Shown in pieces: positions 21,791-35,556 of a stretch of DNA of 64,000 nucleotides (the first letter of the stretch is position 1; every line of letters begins with the position of its first letter). The notes under the pieces are model-generated. The model was not told where the DNA came from, made no database searches, and saw only the letters and a list, made by a program, of their open reading frames with translations. A program made the translations under genes and the position numbers. The DNA lies in the NCBI GenBank assembly GCA_022579005.1, contig MU401478.1:186001-250000 (forward strand), given 5' to 3'. Source of the DNA: Poronia punctata (Eukaryota > Ascomycota > Sordariomycetes > Xylariales > Xylariaceae).

Positions 21791-24643
21791 ATGCCGCAAG
21801 TCTACCGCATCGCGACTGCTGTCCTAGCAGCCGCTGCCTGTGAGTTGATGATGCGCGACCACTTCTAGAACTGCGAGAAGATCCTAACTGTCGCAGCAAT
21901 CCGAACATGTCTCGCCCAGGACTCCTATACGGACCCCGACACGGGGATTACCTTTGGAACATGGGAGGAAGGTGATATGACCATCGGTCTAGCCCTGCCT
22001 AGCGATGCTCTCGACACAGATGCGACTGAATATATTGGTTACCTGGTACGTCCTTTCCTTTTTCCTTCGAAAATGCGATATACGGAAAGTGAGCGAGTCA
22101 TGGGCTAACTCGTGATACGCAGAAATGTGCGAGCGGCTGGTGTGGTCTTTCCCACGGTCAGTCGGGGCAAATGACCAACGCCCTGCTGTTGGTGGCTTGG
22201 AATAACGGCGACGAAGTCTTGACGTCTTTCAGATTCGCCACTGGTTATACCATGCCGGCCGAGTACACCGGCAGCGCCAACCTGACCCAGATCTCTTCCA
22301 CCGTAAGCGACGACGGATTCGAGCTGCTGTACCGATGCCAGGACTGCTTCTCCTGGGACCAAGACGGCGCCGACGGATCCGTCTCCACCACCGCGGGCAC
22401 CTTAGTTCTTGGACGCGCCTCGGCTGGAACCGTTCCTTCCAACCCCACCTGCCCCTCCGACATCTCACTCGTCCAGCATGAGACCTTTGGCCAATGGGGC
22501 GCAAAGCTCGAGACTACTGTGAGCGACTCCTACGAGGAATGGGCTGCTCTGGCTACGCACGTCGTTGCCGGTGACTGTGACGGCTCCGGAGGCGACCCTA
22601 GCAACCCAGCCCCTTCTTGCGGTGCCGATATGGACGGAGCGTCGTTTGACTATGTCATCGTCGGTGCCGGTGCCGGTGGTATCCCCATCGCGGACCGTCT
22701 GAGCGAGCAGGGTCACAAAGTCCTGTTGCTTGAGAAGGGACCCCCATCTCTGGGTATGTGGGGCGGTGACTTGGGCCCCGATTGGCTCGATGACACTGGT
22801 CTTACTCGTTTCGATGTCCCCGGTCTTTGCAACCAAATCTGGGTCGACTCTGATGGTGTTGCTTGTGAGGACACTGACCAGATGGCTGGTTGCGTGCTCG
22901 GTGGTGGAACTGCTGTGAACGCTGGTCTGTGGTGGAAGGTAAATTTGCATCCTTTTCTCCCCAGGGGTGGAGAAAGAGAAAGGGGGGGAGAGAGAGAGAG
23001 AGAACACCATCATGCTAACACAAAGACACAATAGGCCAACCCCAAGGATTGGGATGAGAACTTCCCCGAGGGATGGCAAAGCTCCGACGTTTCGGCCGCC
23101 GAGGAGAAGGTCTTTGAGCGCATTCCCGGCACTACTCGGCCATCCCAGGACGGCAAGCTCTACTTGAGCCAGGGTGTGGACATGCTCAGCGATGCCCTCC
23201 AGTCAGCTGGCTGGACCTCGCTCTCTGAGCCCAACAGCTCACCTACCAAGAAGAACCGCACTTTCGGCGCCACAACCTACATGTTTTCGGGTGGTGAGCG
23301 TGCCGGCCCCATGGCCACCTATCTCAAGACCGCTTCCGAGCGCGACAACTTCGAGCTGTGGATGAACACCCCGGCCCGTCGCGCCCTGCGAACTGGTGGA
23401 ACCATCACTGGTGTCGAGCTTGACTGTGTCAACGATGATGGTGACTTCGGTGTTGTTACTGCTTCCAACGTGATTGTCTCTGCTGGTACTTTCGGCTCTG
23501 CCAAGTTCTTGATGCGCAGTAAGGAATCCCGCTCCTGTTCTTTAGGAGGCTTTTGCTCACATATGTTTTTATCACAGGCGGTATCGGACCTCAAGATCAG
23601 CTCGAGGTCGTCCAATCCTCGGATGACGGCCCGAATATGATTAGCGAAGACGACTGGATCATCCTACCCGTTGGATACAACCTAGTCGATCACGTCAACA
23701 CCGACACTTTCATCACCCATCCCAACATTGTCTTCTACGACTTCTACGAGGCCTGGGACGACCCGATCCCCGATGACAAGTCTGCCTATCTTTGTTAGTA
23801 CAGCTCTGAACCCCCTTTTTTATGCTCTATGCTAACATTTCCATAGCCAACCGAGCTGGCCCTCTTTCCCAAGCCGCCCCCAATATCGGACCCGTATTCT
23901 GGGAGGAGATTACCGGAGATGACGGAATTGTCCGCCAGATCCAGTGGACCGCCCGTATCGAGGGTGCTGACCAGACCGGCAGCAACAGTGAGTTTCCCCC
24001 TTTGACTTGAATTCGCCAAGAGCCGGCACTAACCAGTAATGCAGACACCATGATCATGAGCCAGTACCTCGGCCGTGGTACCACTTCCCGCGGTAGAATG
24101 ACCATCCGCAAGGGTCTGGACACTTACGTCTCGGATCCCCCTTACCTCAAGGATGACAACGACAGGGCTGCCGTCGTTGCCGGTATCGACAGCCTGCGCA
24201 AGGCTCTTACAGGCTACACTGGCCTTGAATGGGCGATCCCCGCCTCCAACCTCACTACCGACGACTACGTTGACTCCATCCCTGTCACCGCTGCCAAGCG
24301 CCGCGCCAACCACTGGCTGGGTAAGTTTTTACATGTGCTACGTCCAAGTAGACGAAGTAAGGAAATGTTAACATGTGCGATTTCTCTAGGTACTGCCAAG
24401 ATCGGTACTGATGATGGTCGTGAGAGCGACGGAACCGCCGTCGTCGATCTCGACACCAAGGTCTACGGCACGGATAACCTGTTCGTCGTGGACGGATCCA
24501 TCTTCCCCGGCATGGTCACGGGCAACCCTTCGGCTATGATCGTCACGGCGGCCGAACATGCCGCATCGAGAATATTGTCGCTTTCGAGCAGCTCCAAGAA
24601 GGAGGTTACGAAGACCAAGGGCGCTAAGGTCCTGTCGCTATAG
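21791..24643 (+). CDS. cdh: Cellobiose dehydrogenase (AA8-AA3_1)
   Basis: Eight exons, 794 aa: 21791..21839, 21897..22045, 22123..22938, 23035..23518, 23578..23793, 23847..23987, 24045..24320, 24390..24643. All joins keep the frame. After a signal peptide (cleavage near CLA/QDSY) comes an AA8 cytochrome domain with candidate heme b ligands Met83 (GQMTNALLL) and His185 (LVQHETFGQW). A short linker (about 218-240) leads to the AA3_1 GMC flavodehydrogenase: FAD motif VGAGAGG at 246-252, catalytic His708 (RRANHWLG) and Asn756 (VTGNPSAM). It oxidises cellobiose and passes electrons through the heme to AA9 enzymes outside the cell. There is no C-terminal CBM1, so it resembles the ascomycete CDH group without a binding module. 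Heme-ligand assignment is by family analogy. Confidence 0.95.
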
Positions 24644-24988
24644 ATGGGTGGATGACGCCAACAAAAAGTATTGCTTGGTTAGGACGGTACATATATGTTC
24701 ATACACGTGGATTGATTTGTGATCAAATCACACTGTTGCTTTGACCCGTCAAGGGTAGCGACTTGTATATAGTGTTGTGATTTCGGGAAGAAACAAAAAA
24801 AATCAAAGATTTCTTCTCAAAGTCAAAATATGAACATGCAGCTCTGCTTGTATGGCAAGGCAAAAAAAAGATTTATGTCGTCTCGCGCGATTGTTGAAAA
24901 GTATTGTATATGACTGCACTTACGCCGTCAATGTAAGTAAAGAATGAGAAAAACGGATAGAAATGAGAAATGGGTAAGCGTATAGGTA
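24644..24988. other. Convergent 3' flanks of CDH and Zn2Cys6 genes
   Basis: A 345-nt spacer between two stop codons of convergent genes. A-rich stretches near 24790 and 24862 may be 3' end signals. No gene is seen. Confidence 0.6.
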
Positions 24989-27470
24989 TCATGACCCCTG
25001 CCCCTGAAAACCAGACGAAAACAAACTCTCGAAATAGGCCGTATCGAACCCCTGAAATGTCCATTTATCCGCCTCTGCCGCTAGTTCTGGGTGAGCGAGT
25101 TGGGCCTGAGACCATTCGAACTGCATCGTCGTCGTCGTCGTCGTCGTCGTCGGTGCGAAGTCATGATTGTTGGTGTAATCGACATTGTTGTTGAAGTCAT
25201 TTGGATGGTAATCCATGGGAATGGATAATAAGTACGAGAACTCTGTTGAGTGTTGTTGTTGTTGTTGTCGTGGACTTAATGCAGGTGGTGTATTATTCCA
25301 ATCAGTGCTAGTATGTTGAGGGTGCGTGTTGATGAAGTGCGGGTCTAGATCTATTCTTGAAGACGATGTTGTCGTAGAAGTTCCGGGAGAGGTGTTGGTA
25401 TTATTGGCTATCGGGAAGGCATGCGCGTGTGGTACTTCCTGACGAGACGTGGACGTGTGCGAGTTGTTTGACGACGAATTAATATTGATGGTTCCGAGAT
25501 AGGGGATATCTAGATGGATTGTCGGGACTTCGCCCACGACACCCTCGTGGGTGCCAGTGCCGGCAAGGAGGTCAGGATCCAGCAGGGGGAGAAGACGGTT
25601 TATTATGCAGGACGCGTCGCGCGATAGCTTATCTCCCGTGTCTTTGGCCATTCTGCGAAGCGTATCGCGCGTCTCTTCGACAAGACGGCGGTCCGCTTCC
25701 CTCCTCGACAGCGTCGGGGCATCGCGCGCTTGGAGTTTTGGATCGAGATAGCCGAGGAGAAGCGTCATCGCTGCGGTTAGCGCGCCGTAATCTGTATGTC
25801 GACAGGCAAATGTCGCCTCGCTTACTTTGCGGAAGAGTAGGAAGGTGTGTAGAAGCTGGCGCGACGAGCTCGTGCACGTGTCTTTGCTATAGTCCCATCG
25901 GCGCTCTTTCGGATCGCGCAACAGAAAAGGTAGATGGAGCAAGATGAGAAGATTGTGGTGGTTCATCTGTAGCATAAGCTGCGTCATGTACTGCATGCGT
26001 TCTAGAGGTCCGGCAGCTTTTATCTTTTCCAAGCTTGGGTGTTGCCAGAAATCGGCCTTGACACTTCGTGATGCCGCCTCGAGTTCGCAGTCGATAGTCT
26101 GCGTTGTGCCCAAGGCAGGATCTCCCTTTTGGCTGCTGTTGCGCTTGATAATAGCGCCCATGACGACCGTGTGCTGTTTCTCCAGTCTGTCTGTCGGCTC
26201 ATCCGCAGCGGTGTCGCTTAAGAACGAGTTATCGTCCGTCGCGGCTGGAAGACCCAGCAGAAGCGATAGGTAGCGGTCGACAAAGTTTAGTCGAAACCAC
26301 AACGGCTTCGCTTTAGTTCGCGTCGAAGGGTTAGACTTGGGGTCTGCCGATTGGAGCGGCTTATCGCTCCCTCTGTCGACTCCCATCAGCTGAGCTACCG
26401 ATATCGCGCGGCGAAGCGTAAGCCATGCTTTGCGGAGGTTGCCCACGTTGGAATGGTATAGCGTGATGAGCGCCAAGGTCTCTATTCCTTCCACGTAGCC
26501 AACAACGTCGTCATTCTGAACGGCTAGGGTGGCTTCAGACACTGCCTTAGCCATTATGCATCCTGTCGACTCTGATGAAACCAGCTTCAGCGGTGTTGTA
26601 GGTTGTATCTGCTGTAGGCAGTTCATAAGTTGCATAAGTCGCTTGGCTAGTACGGCAGGGTGGGAGGTTGGCGGCGGGATCACGGCGATGGAGGATGGCT
26701 CCTCCGTCGCCCCCTCGACTAAGTCATGATATCGAGAAAAGAAGCCGAGGACGAAGGTGGGTGAAGGACTTGCTGCGACGATGGCGTCGACATCCTGTTG
26801 ACAGGGGAACAAGCCGTGCAGTTTCTTGGAGATGCTCGCATACTTGGTGGTTAATGCTCCCTCGCACGCGCTAGATGCTGGTGTAGGTATCCCGCCAATA
26901 TACCGGCCCTCTGTCAGGTTAGTTTCCGGGGCTGTATCATGTAATGATGAGAATACCTCAAAGATTGGAGGCTTTCCAACTGCAAAGGGGCACTGGTCCT
27001 CGCCCTCGTCCTCGTCTTCGACCGAGCCCGGACCACCATCGGCGGGCGAAGCGGTCGAACTGGTTGAATTATTGGTGGGAATCCTCGGCCTAACATTGTA
27101 AGAATCCGGCATTATTTTTTCTACCAACTTCTCAAGCATTTCCTCGACCCGTCCTAGACGCTGGGTAACTCTTCTGTCTTGTATCTGCGTTTGGCCATCT
27201 GGAAATTCCTGGCTCACGCAATTAGTACCACGCGTGTCGCAGCCCGCACAGATCTCAGCATTATCTGAAGCATAAACACAGCGGATCTTCCGTCTACGGC
27301 CTATTTTTTGTTGAAACACACGTTAGCAACATACTACTAAATGAGCTATACTTGAGCTACCGGCACATACATTCCCAGCAACTCCGTGTGCCTTTACGGA
27401 CCTTTCGCCGCTTCGCATGGCTTGTTGATTCTTCCGCGCCGCGAATCGCCAGGCCCGACCTGTTCTCCAT
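24989..27470 (-). CDS. Zn2Cys6 transcription factor
   Basis: Two exons on the minus strand, 803 aa: 27371..27470 and 24989..27300. The intron 27301..27370 (GTATGTG ... GCTAAC ... ATAG) splits the codon of the second zinc Cys; joining it restores the binuclear cluster CWECRRRKIRC (Cys31, 34, 41) followed by CAGC (51, 54) and Cys61. A basic stretch (KRRKVRKG) precedes it and a short coiled-coil dimerisation segment (RVEEMLEKLVEKI) follows. The middle is the fungal-specific regulatory domain; the C-terminus is Asn/Ser/Thr-rich with poly-Gln and poly-Thr runs. It faces the cellobiose dehydrogenase gene tail-to-tail, so a role in regulating the cellulolytic genes is possible. I cannot assign it to CLR-1, CLR-2 or another named regulator. 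Confidence 0.92.
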
Positions 27471-30400
27471 TAAAGACGGAAGATAATCTGATCTAGTAAC
27501 GTAATCCATACGTGAACATATACACGAGTATCATATGATGCTAGGGTCCGGGGATGGCTATCGAGAACACGCTGGTTTGGCTATCACCTTGGTCCGAAAG
27601 CGGTCGCAATTACTTTCAAAACGAAGAAAAATTCAACTCGAAGCACTTTGGTAATATGAGGTCTGAGGTCAAATTCCAGACATGACGATCAAGGGGGAAT
27701 AGCAAGCACCATGATTCCATGAGGACGATGCCAAGCCATTTCGGCCGAAGTCACGGACCAAACCCACTTTGTCAGCATTCGTCGTCATTAGCGAGGAGCA
27801 AGATCTGGTCCGTCAGACGGCCGAATTATCCGCGATACCAAACCTACCTCCTACTCGTATTGGGTTAGCTTAGATAATAGGTAAGAGGCTCTTTACGCTG
27901 AACATATAATAATGTGATACTTGCCTACCCGTAAACGTGTGTCTTGGCTGCCCTGGAGCCCTGCTGCCAAATGCTTCATGTCATCACCGGCTGCCTCTCC
28001 GCAGAACAGATATCGTTAGGTAGGAGTATAACGGTACCTTTAGGTAGTATGTTTTTACGTACCCCACTGTTGCCATTGCCAAGTATCCGTAGCCAATAGG
28101 AGCGTGGTATCTGGATTGTTTGCAAATTTTGTCAACAAATAGCACATATCATACCGTTACCGTAACTACTTCCTATCTATCCCTTTTAGTAGGTAGCATG
28201 GCAAGCTCTAGCTACTCATTCTCCGACGGCGACGTGACCGGCCAGCAGAATCTATGGTGTGCTTCAAACCGGTTAGAGTAGGACAGTGGATCGCCATGCC
28301 CAGGCGAGATCACACCATAACGGCCCTGTCTGCCTTATGCGTGTAGCTGGCGAGCCATCCCCAGGCGCCCACTTTGTTGTAGACAAGCTCCAGTCGCACT
28401 AGAGCAAGCTGTAGGCTTCAAGTTAGCCCTTTGGGCACGATTTGGCCTAGAGGTGCAATCGACGAATGCAAGTTATACGGTGCAGATCAGGTATCGGTTG
28501 CATCAGTCTCGATAATGCCTCTCGGGCCAGCACATCGAACGAAATGCCTATTAGCCTCACTCGCCTGGCGGGCCTCCCAGTCCCAGTGGGCACAACAGTT
28601 GGGTTTCCTGCAGCCACGGCATTGTTGGAAGAATCGCAAAGTCAAAAATTCAACGGCGGAGCCTTGCACTACTCGACGGGATGCGGACGCATGTAACCAT
28701 CTTTAAGAATCAGTCAAGTCCGGTTTGTAGTCATCTGTTGGGCGTCCCGCCTTCATACATATCGACTAGACAGCTATCGTCGGAGTACTCGGCATTTCAG
28801 CTTCAGCTCCCACGGATACTGCTAGCCATCTCAACCGTACGCATTGCGATGCCAGACTGGGCAGCTCGATATGATGTATGGTCCTGCGACGATGTCTAGG
28901 CCTTATCTTGGGGAAGGTTAGCGGTATGCGACGCTTTAGCCGGTTACTGATAGCACTGCCTGTTCGAGCTGGCCATTGCTTTCTCGCGGACATGGCCTAT
29001 GAATAGACGTACTTAGTGAACCCTCTTTAGCGCTCGAACTTCGTGTTGAGTGACTGCCATCCTAGGGAGGGAGGCCGGCCGCAGGTCTTCGTATTGATCC
29101 CGCGAGTAGGAAAGCATGAAGGGCATACACCCGGGCATGGAGTCCATACTTCTACAAAAAAGCCCTGGACCCACGATATAAGTGCATTATCTTGGCTCGA
29201 AAACTGTCCATCGCAAAGAAAAGATTGGATGATGGGCTGCAGACAGCCGGTTTTGATCCACCAAATCTCCGAGAAGGCTGCATGCATGGCTGCTCGATTC
29301 GCCAAGCAGGCCTGTTCCAAGGCGGGCCCATAGTTACCCCCTGACTGATGGGAGTGATCAAGACCAAGTACAAGTCACAAGGGGAAATGGGCGTTCAAAC
29401 TGGGCAGTCTGGACTGGGACGGACCCTCAATACCCAACCTACGAGGCAATATAGTGCAAATAAACACGCACGCATGCAGCTTGCCATTCTAGCGGTGCTA
29501 GAATGCCCATCAGACGCGGAAGACCCGTTGCCGACAAAGTCTCCTCAGAGCCGAAAGATGAGGTAATTTCACACCGGTCGGCCATAGGGACTCGGGGTCC
29601 TTCATAACGCCATGGTCGAAGGGCCTCCCGTAGGACTTGAGCCGTAGAGAGACTGTAGTACGTGCTAACCTATATGTCAATCTTCGTAGCGAATAGGCGG
29701 AGGCTTTGACTCGGGCTTCGACATCGGATGACGTGGCTGGTGGCGGAACATCAGGCCGGAACCAAGTAAACCTTGATCGACCTTTGGCCAGGTGTCTTCT
29801 GTCAGACGATGCGGCCAATCGCAGCTGCGTCGGAGAATTTTTTTCGACTGTGCGAGGTAATGCTGCGTTTTCGGTGTAGCTCATACGGGCCGGCAGCGTG
29901 GGAGAATATGCAGTCACTACAGCATGGACTGACAGTGGCCTGCAACCAGAGTCTAGAGTGCTTCACCTTCGCTACCCAGGGTCGTTGGAGACGCACTACA
30001 CAAGTCAGGAACATCCTAGCCGGACGCGTACCGATCCAGCACGCCCCAACATCTAGCCAGGCATCATATATATCATTCAAGACGGATGTCACTGAGACCC
30101 CGAGGCGCAAGGGAGTGACATGACGGAGTGCCAAGCTTAGTCCGTTGTTTGCTGCTTGGCCAAGACGATGTCCAGGAGCAAGCCGTACTTGACGCTGAGC
30201 TTGTTGACGCGGGTGTCGAGCTATGCAGTGCTACCAAGCTGAAAGTCGGCATGAGGATGCGTGGTTGCCTATCCACACCAGCTATGGACGGTTTGCTTGC
30301 CCCAACATGAGCCTTAAACACACCCCGAGATCGGGTTGCCGATGGGGTTAGGGAAGATTGGGGCCTGGTATTGAGCTACCCAGGCTACACACGAACTTGG

Positions 30401-33400
30401 TGAAGATGGTCGACATTCTAGACCTACGCATGGTTAATTTATGGCCCATATCGGGGAGTCAGATCGAATCTGGTAAGAGGAGTACACCACAAGTCGGCAC
30501 CACTGGCAGGTCCTAGAACGAAGGATAAGGGGATTAGATACTGAAATACTGTTGATAAGGTATGAGTAAGAGGAGGCAGACGCTATCATAATTTTACCTA
30601 CCTGCAGTATTAAAGTATATACATAGGTAGGCACAACTGACAAGAATCCGGGTGCTCTTGCCCAACAACTGCTACAAATGATCCATACCTGAGGTAGGTA
30701 TTGGGTACCTATGTACTGAAAGGGGCCGCCACTATGACTGCGCGGCTGTACCCAGCTGGTTTACAAGTGCCAAAGACATGTGTGCATAAGGAAGTAGGGT
30801 AGGTACCTAGGTATATGTACTTACCTACCGTACCTGATGGACGAGGGCAAGGACAACAAATACCCCAAATTTGTTCATCCCAAAAGCTCGAGCCGAGCGA
30901 GAGTCATAAGGCCTACACAAGAACTATAAGAGGCGAGTTATTACTATGGGCTCTTTTTTCCATTGGTAAAAATAGCTGGAGGTTTGCATTACCTCCTGCA
31001 TGTCTAAGTTGGTTGACGTGGAAGACCTATGACCGACTACCTGGGTTTATTGGCCCACTCACCCAACTTTGACTGTCACTCTGACGCAGGTGCCCGTCTG
31101 CACTTAATCTGCCCTATAACCTGCCAGCCACAACGCATATCCCATCATCAACAGGACAGAAACTCGCAGCGCCCAGTTACAATTACATGCATGTATATCA
31201 TGCAAGATGAAAACATAAACATAATATGTTCTACTTCGACTTCAACTTAACCATACCTATCCGGCCCGGGGAAAGCTGCAGTGCGATTACGCGCGCGGTA
31301 TGAGTAATCTACTAATTATGTATCTACCCTAATGTATCTCACAGGCACCTTGTACCTTTCAAAGCCGAAGCTGAATCCAGGAAGAGGGATATATTGGAAG
31401 CGACCCAAACTCCGTGCTTGACTTTGCAAGACATCTACAATCAATAGTAGACGACTAGGCTTTGTCGTAAAAACATCTTCTCTAGAACAAGACGTCGGAT
31501 GTGTACTAACTATCGTTTCCCAGGGTTACACCCACACACCCTTATAAGCCCTAGACTAAACCGCCCCTTCCCTGGAACGCTCTCGATACACAGTGAAACA
31601 CAGACCAAGGCATCGAAATAGTCGCAGCGATGACAAGACGGATACACCACAGGCCGACAAGATGGCACTATGCCGAAAAGGGAGAGTGTCGGTTTATGAC
31701 CGGTTACATAACCGGGCCAACTTTCAACAGACAGAACCGTTTTGCTCCAGTCCAATGTTTCTGCCCGCCGTATCTCACATGGATGGCAATGTGAACCTAA
31801 TCTTTGATACCAACTTCTGTCCCAGATTGCTCAGATACTTCACCGGAGTCGGAGGCATCGACGGATGCTGCGCCGCAGAAACACTCCCCAGAAGAGTGGC
31901 ACGGGCCGTCCATGATTAACACTCCGTAGAGTACCTAAGTACCCGGAACGCGGCCTATTGCTAGCAACACGAAGTTTATAATCACTCCCTAGCCCGGGGT
32001 GGCAGTGGATCAGGTACAACAAACGTCTAGACCAAGGTGAGGTAGACTAAACTAGCCTCGGTAGCTCCCGGCCCCCATGCGTCTATCTGTCAGTCTCCAC
32101 GCGTTACCTAGCTCCCTACCTACTCCCCTGCACTGTTTGATGCCGGTCAGGCGCTAATCCGGTCGGACGGGGCTGACGGCTTTTTTTTTCCCCTCGAACG
32201 GTCATATGCATGTAGGTACAATGAGGACATACAAGCGGCCCTATTGCCCTGTCGTATCCTAGTTACTCCTTTGCTGCTTTGTCATTTTCCGGCTCCTAGA
32301 CGGGTCTCAGCTTGAAGATCACACAAATTTCTCCTCACAACCCCTTCGACGCGAAAGAATCTCTTGTTGTAGCTAATTTTCGTGTCTACGGTACGGTCTG
32401 TGTATCCTCTACACATAACTGTAAAGGAGAACCGCTAGAGGGAAATTTTCACTGCGTTGCCTGCTGATTGTATTTCTAGTACCGCTTTACTAACAAACGT
32501 TCCAATAAGGTCATATTCGTCAATAGAATTATTCGACCAATCCTTATTGACTTGTTTGCTTCCAAAGCAGGTTAGATACCTTGGGTGCCCCGGATTGCGT
32601 CTAAGCCTCTGCATAATGAATGTCAAACTCGTTTATTCAAGGTGACACGGGGTGACTTCTGGACTCGGCGGGGTGGCTTGTGGTTTGGTTTGGGCTCTGG
32701 CCTATTGTGATATCTTGAAGTATTTACTTATTCATACAGAGTAATACTGACAAGGTAATAAGTATCAGGTCTCAATCTCCAATGTATCAGCAACCCGAGT
32801 CACACAGCAGCCCGTTGCAGAACCAGGGAAAACTATCTTGCCAGGTATTTATCTATTTTCAGTCGAGAATCATCATGTGTGTTATGGTGGACGACCTGTT
32901 TGTTCGACTCCTGATCCCTGTGGGACTACGTATCCCTGTGGAGATCATGAAATTGTCACCCCCTAGTCTACTGCACGCAAGCATCTAGAACTAGGATCTA
33001 TCTATACACAAACGAACCTGGGGCACACGAGATGCTCCCCCATGACCCGGCTAGGCACCAAGCCCACTTGCTAGCCCGCAAGGCTGCGCGACACTCTATT
33101 ATCAGTGTTCGGGGTAGACGGGATAGACTAGGGTTTCCTCGTGGGAACGGGAACTATAGGTTTCTTGCAAATGCCGACGCCCACCGGTTTGGGTTGGACA
33201 TCTCCAAGTTACATATTGGGCCCATCCGTATCAATAAAAAGATTTACGTGGATTACCGGAGTCATCAGGGCTTAGGGGATGTTTTCTCTTGACACGTAAA
33301 CCATAGTAGAACACATGATACCCGTCCCGTGAAGGCCTCTGATGGAATGCCCAACGTAAACCAAGGTAGTCGGGCTTCTGATCTACCTAACCTAGTACAT

Positions 33401-35556
33401 GAATCCCTAGCCAAGAAGTAGGGAGAGGTGGTTGTGTTACTGGCGGGTGTTGCTTTCAATAGTAGTGTGGTTGGCACTTTATAAACAAAATAGGACAGAG
33501 TAGAACATATGTTTCTCCCCGAACGCCAACTTCTACATCTCAAAAATAACCTCCATAATTCCAAATAAATATTGAAAATAAGTAGTCAGTTACGCCTCCG
33601 TCTCTACTTTACAACCGACCCCAGCTTCGACTGAACTTCAACCCCTCGATCCACTCTCTGCCACCCACGGGCCACGACCCGACCTCCGGGTACTACACAA
33701 CCATCGCGAGGTCCATCTGGGGTAGCTGTCTGATCTATCAGATGTTCGATACCCCTTTTGTCTCCTGTGGCTCGGACCACGCACAGTTTCAAAATTTACC
33801 TTGAATGATCGGATTAGGATTCGCTATTTAGGAAGACACTTTGCTCGAAAGCATTTCTTTCTTTCCATACAGGCGTTTACATTTTTCAAAAAGACCTCAG
33901 GAGAATACCAGTTGCGCCCCGCACATTTGATATATTTAGACTGCATTATTCCTGCGTCACTGGATTTCATTTCCTATACGGAATTTTATCGACACCACCC
34001 TGTGGGCTCCTTGGTTTCATCATCAAAATACAACCAGGCCGGAACTACGACAGAGAATTCTACTACAGATTCGCGCCCAGATTCACAGACGGATTCTAAA
34101 GAAGAATAAACACCACAAGACGTCAAGGGGTTGATGAGAAGCAACCGCAAAAGCCAGTCCGACAGCCACCTTGCTACTCTATTCCATCACCACCACAACC
34201 CTAATATGACTGAGCTGCATGCTCACGGTGGGATAAGCCTTTGGAACATATTGGGCCACAAAATAGATGAGCAAGACCAGGGCACGAAAACCTCCTATCG
34301 AAAAAAGGTTGGAAAAAGGGTATGACCCCTATTTATTCCATGTCCCCTCCCCTCTCTATCTTATCTCCCAAATCTATAACTCAAGCTAAGCAAGCTCAAG
34401 CAGGTACACCTAGCTGACTAATATTTGTCAGAACAGCAACTACATTGCCGCAGAGAGTCACCATATCTCCCGTGGCCCGTGCGCCTATTAAGCTCTTTCC
34501 CCTATTACCATTTGCAACAACAACAACATATGGTACCTAAATTTATCCTGATTGTCATAAAGTCATTCGAGGGAAAGAGCCAAAAACAAAAGGCAAACAA
34601 CTAGGAGAGGATATCAGACTGAACACCCAAATAACATCCATCCTCTTCTGTCAAGCAAAGTGACAGAGTGTTCAGGGCACCTGCAACTAACTAATAAGAT
34701 ACATACATACATACATACATACAATACCTATGGAAGTTGAAGCACTACTCAATGAAGCTCCGGCTAACAACAACAAAATGCCTGGAGCACTAATACACAA
34801 GTAAGTACGAAATCAATCAATGAGTCACTGGAATTTTGTTATTGTGTACATTGTTAGCGTTGCCGTGATTCAATGGGGGTGGCAGCCCGGCTACGGGGGT
34901 GTTAGTGAATGAATGAATGAATGTATGTGAATACAGATGGGATGAATTTTTCCTCGTCAATGTTTCTTTACTATTCACAATGTGATGTATGTACGTTTTC
35001 TCCCATTGAGCTTGTAAAATGTTCCTACCTTTCCTACTCTAGGTACCTTTGTACCATTGCACTTCTTTTGTGTATTTGATCCTGCAATTCCTCAACCTTG
35101 ATCTTCCTCTCTCTCCCTCTCTCTCTCTCTTTTCTTAAAGTTTTATCACACATTTTTCCTCCCTCTCTACCTCAACTCTTTATTCATTCCATATCCGCAT
35201 ATCTATCTCTAGTCTCCTACCTATTCGTCACTTCTATTCTAGCTGGGAATTTTATCTTTCATTACAAAGGATCCTATTAGCTAATTCTCTTTTTGCGCGC
35301 TGTGCGCGTTATTCTCATATATAGCGACGACCACACTGTTAACGTTAACAACAACAACAACAACAGTGAAGTCAACTGCCATAATCCCCATCATCATCAT
35401 CATCCTCCTCTTTGGGAGTGTTTCTACCCCTTGAACAAACATAAACAACAACAAACACTTTCATCATCATCTACACCAGACTTTTCTTCCCTTTCCCCGG
35501 AAGATTATCATTCACGATATCTTTACTCTTCTTCTTCTTCGCCCCCTCTGTCTACA
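27471..35556. other. Gene-free stretch of about 8 kb
   Basis: Only short frames (below about 140 codons) with no domain or consistent splice structure. It starts with the promoter of the Zn2Cys6 gene, where CGGCCGAA occurs twice (27742..27749, 27819..27826). TACCTACC-type motifs are frequent around 30.6-30.8 kb. An ATAC run lies near 34702..34721. The last 450 nt look like a promoter and long CT- and CAA-rich 5' leader of the next gene. It may be relict sequence; no transposon protein is recognised. Confidence 0.5.

Noticed and set aside
35293..35556. 88-residue N-terminal extension of the Asn/Gln-rich protein
   Set aside because: There is no ATG in this part; the CAA/CAT-rich sequence is better explained as a 5' leader.
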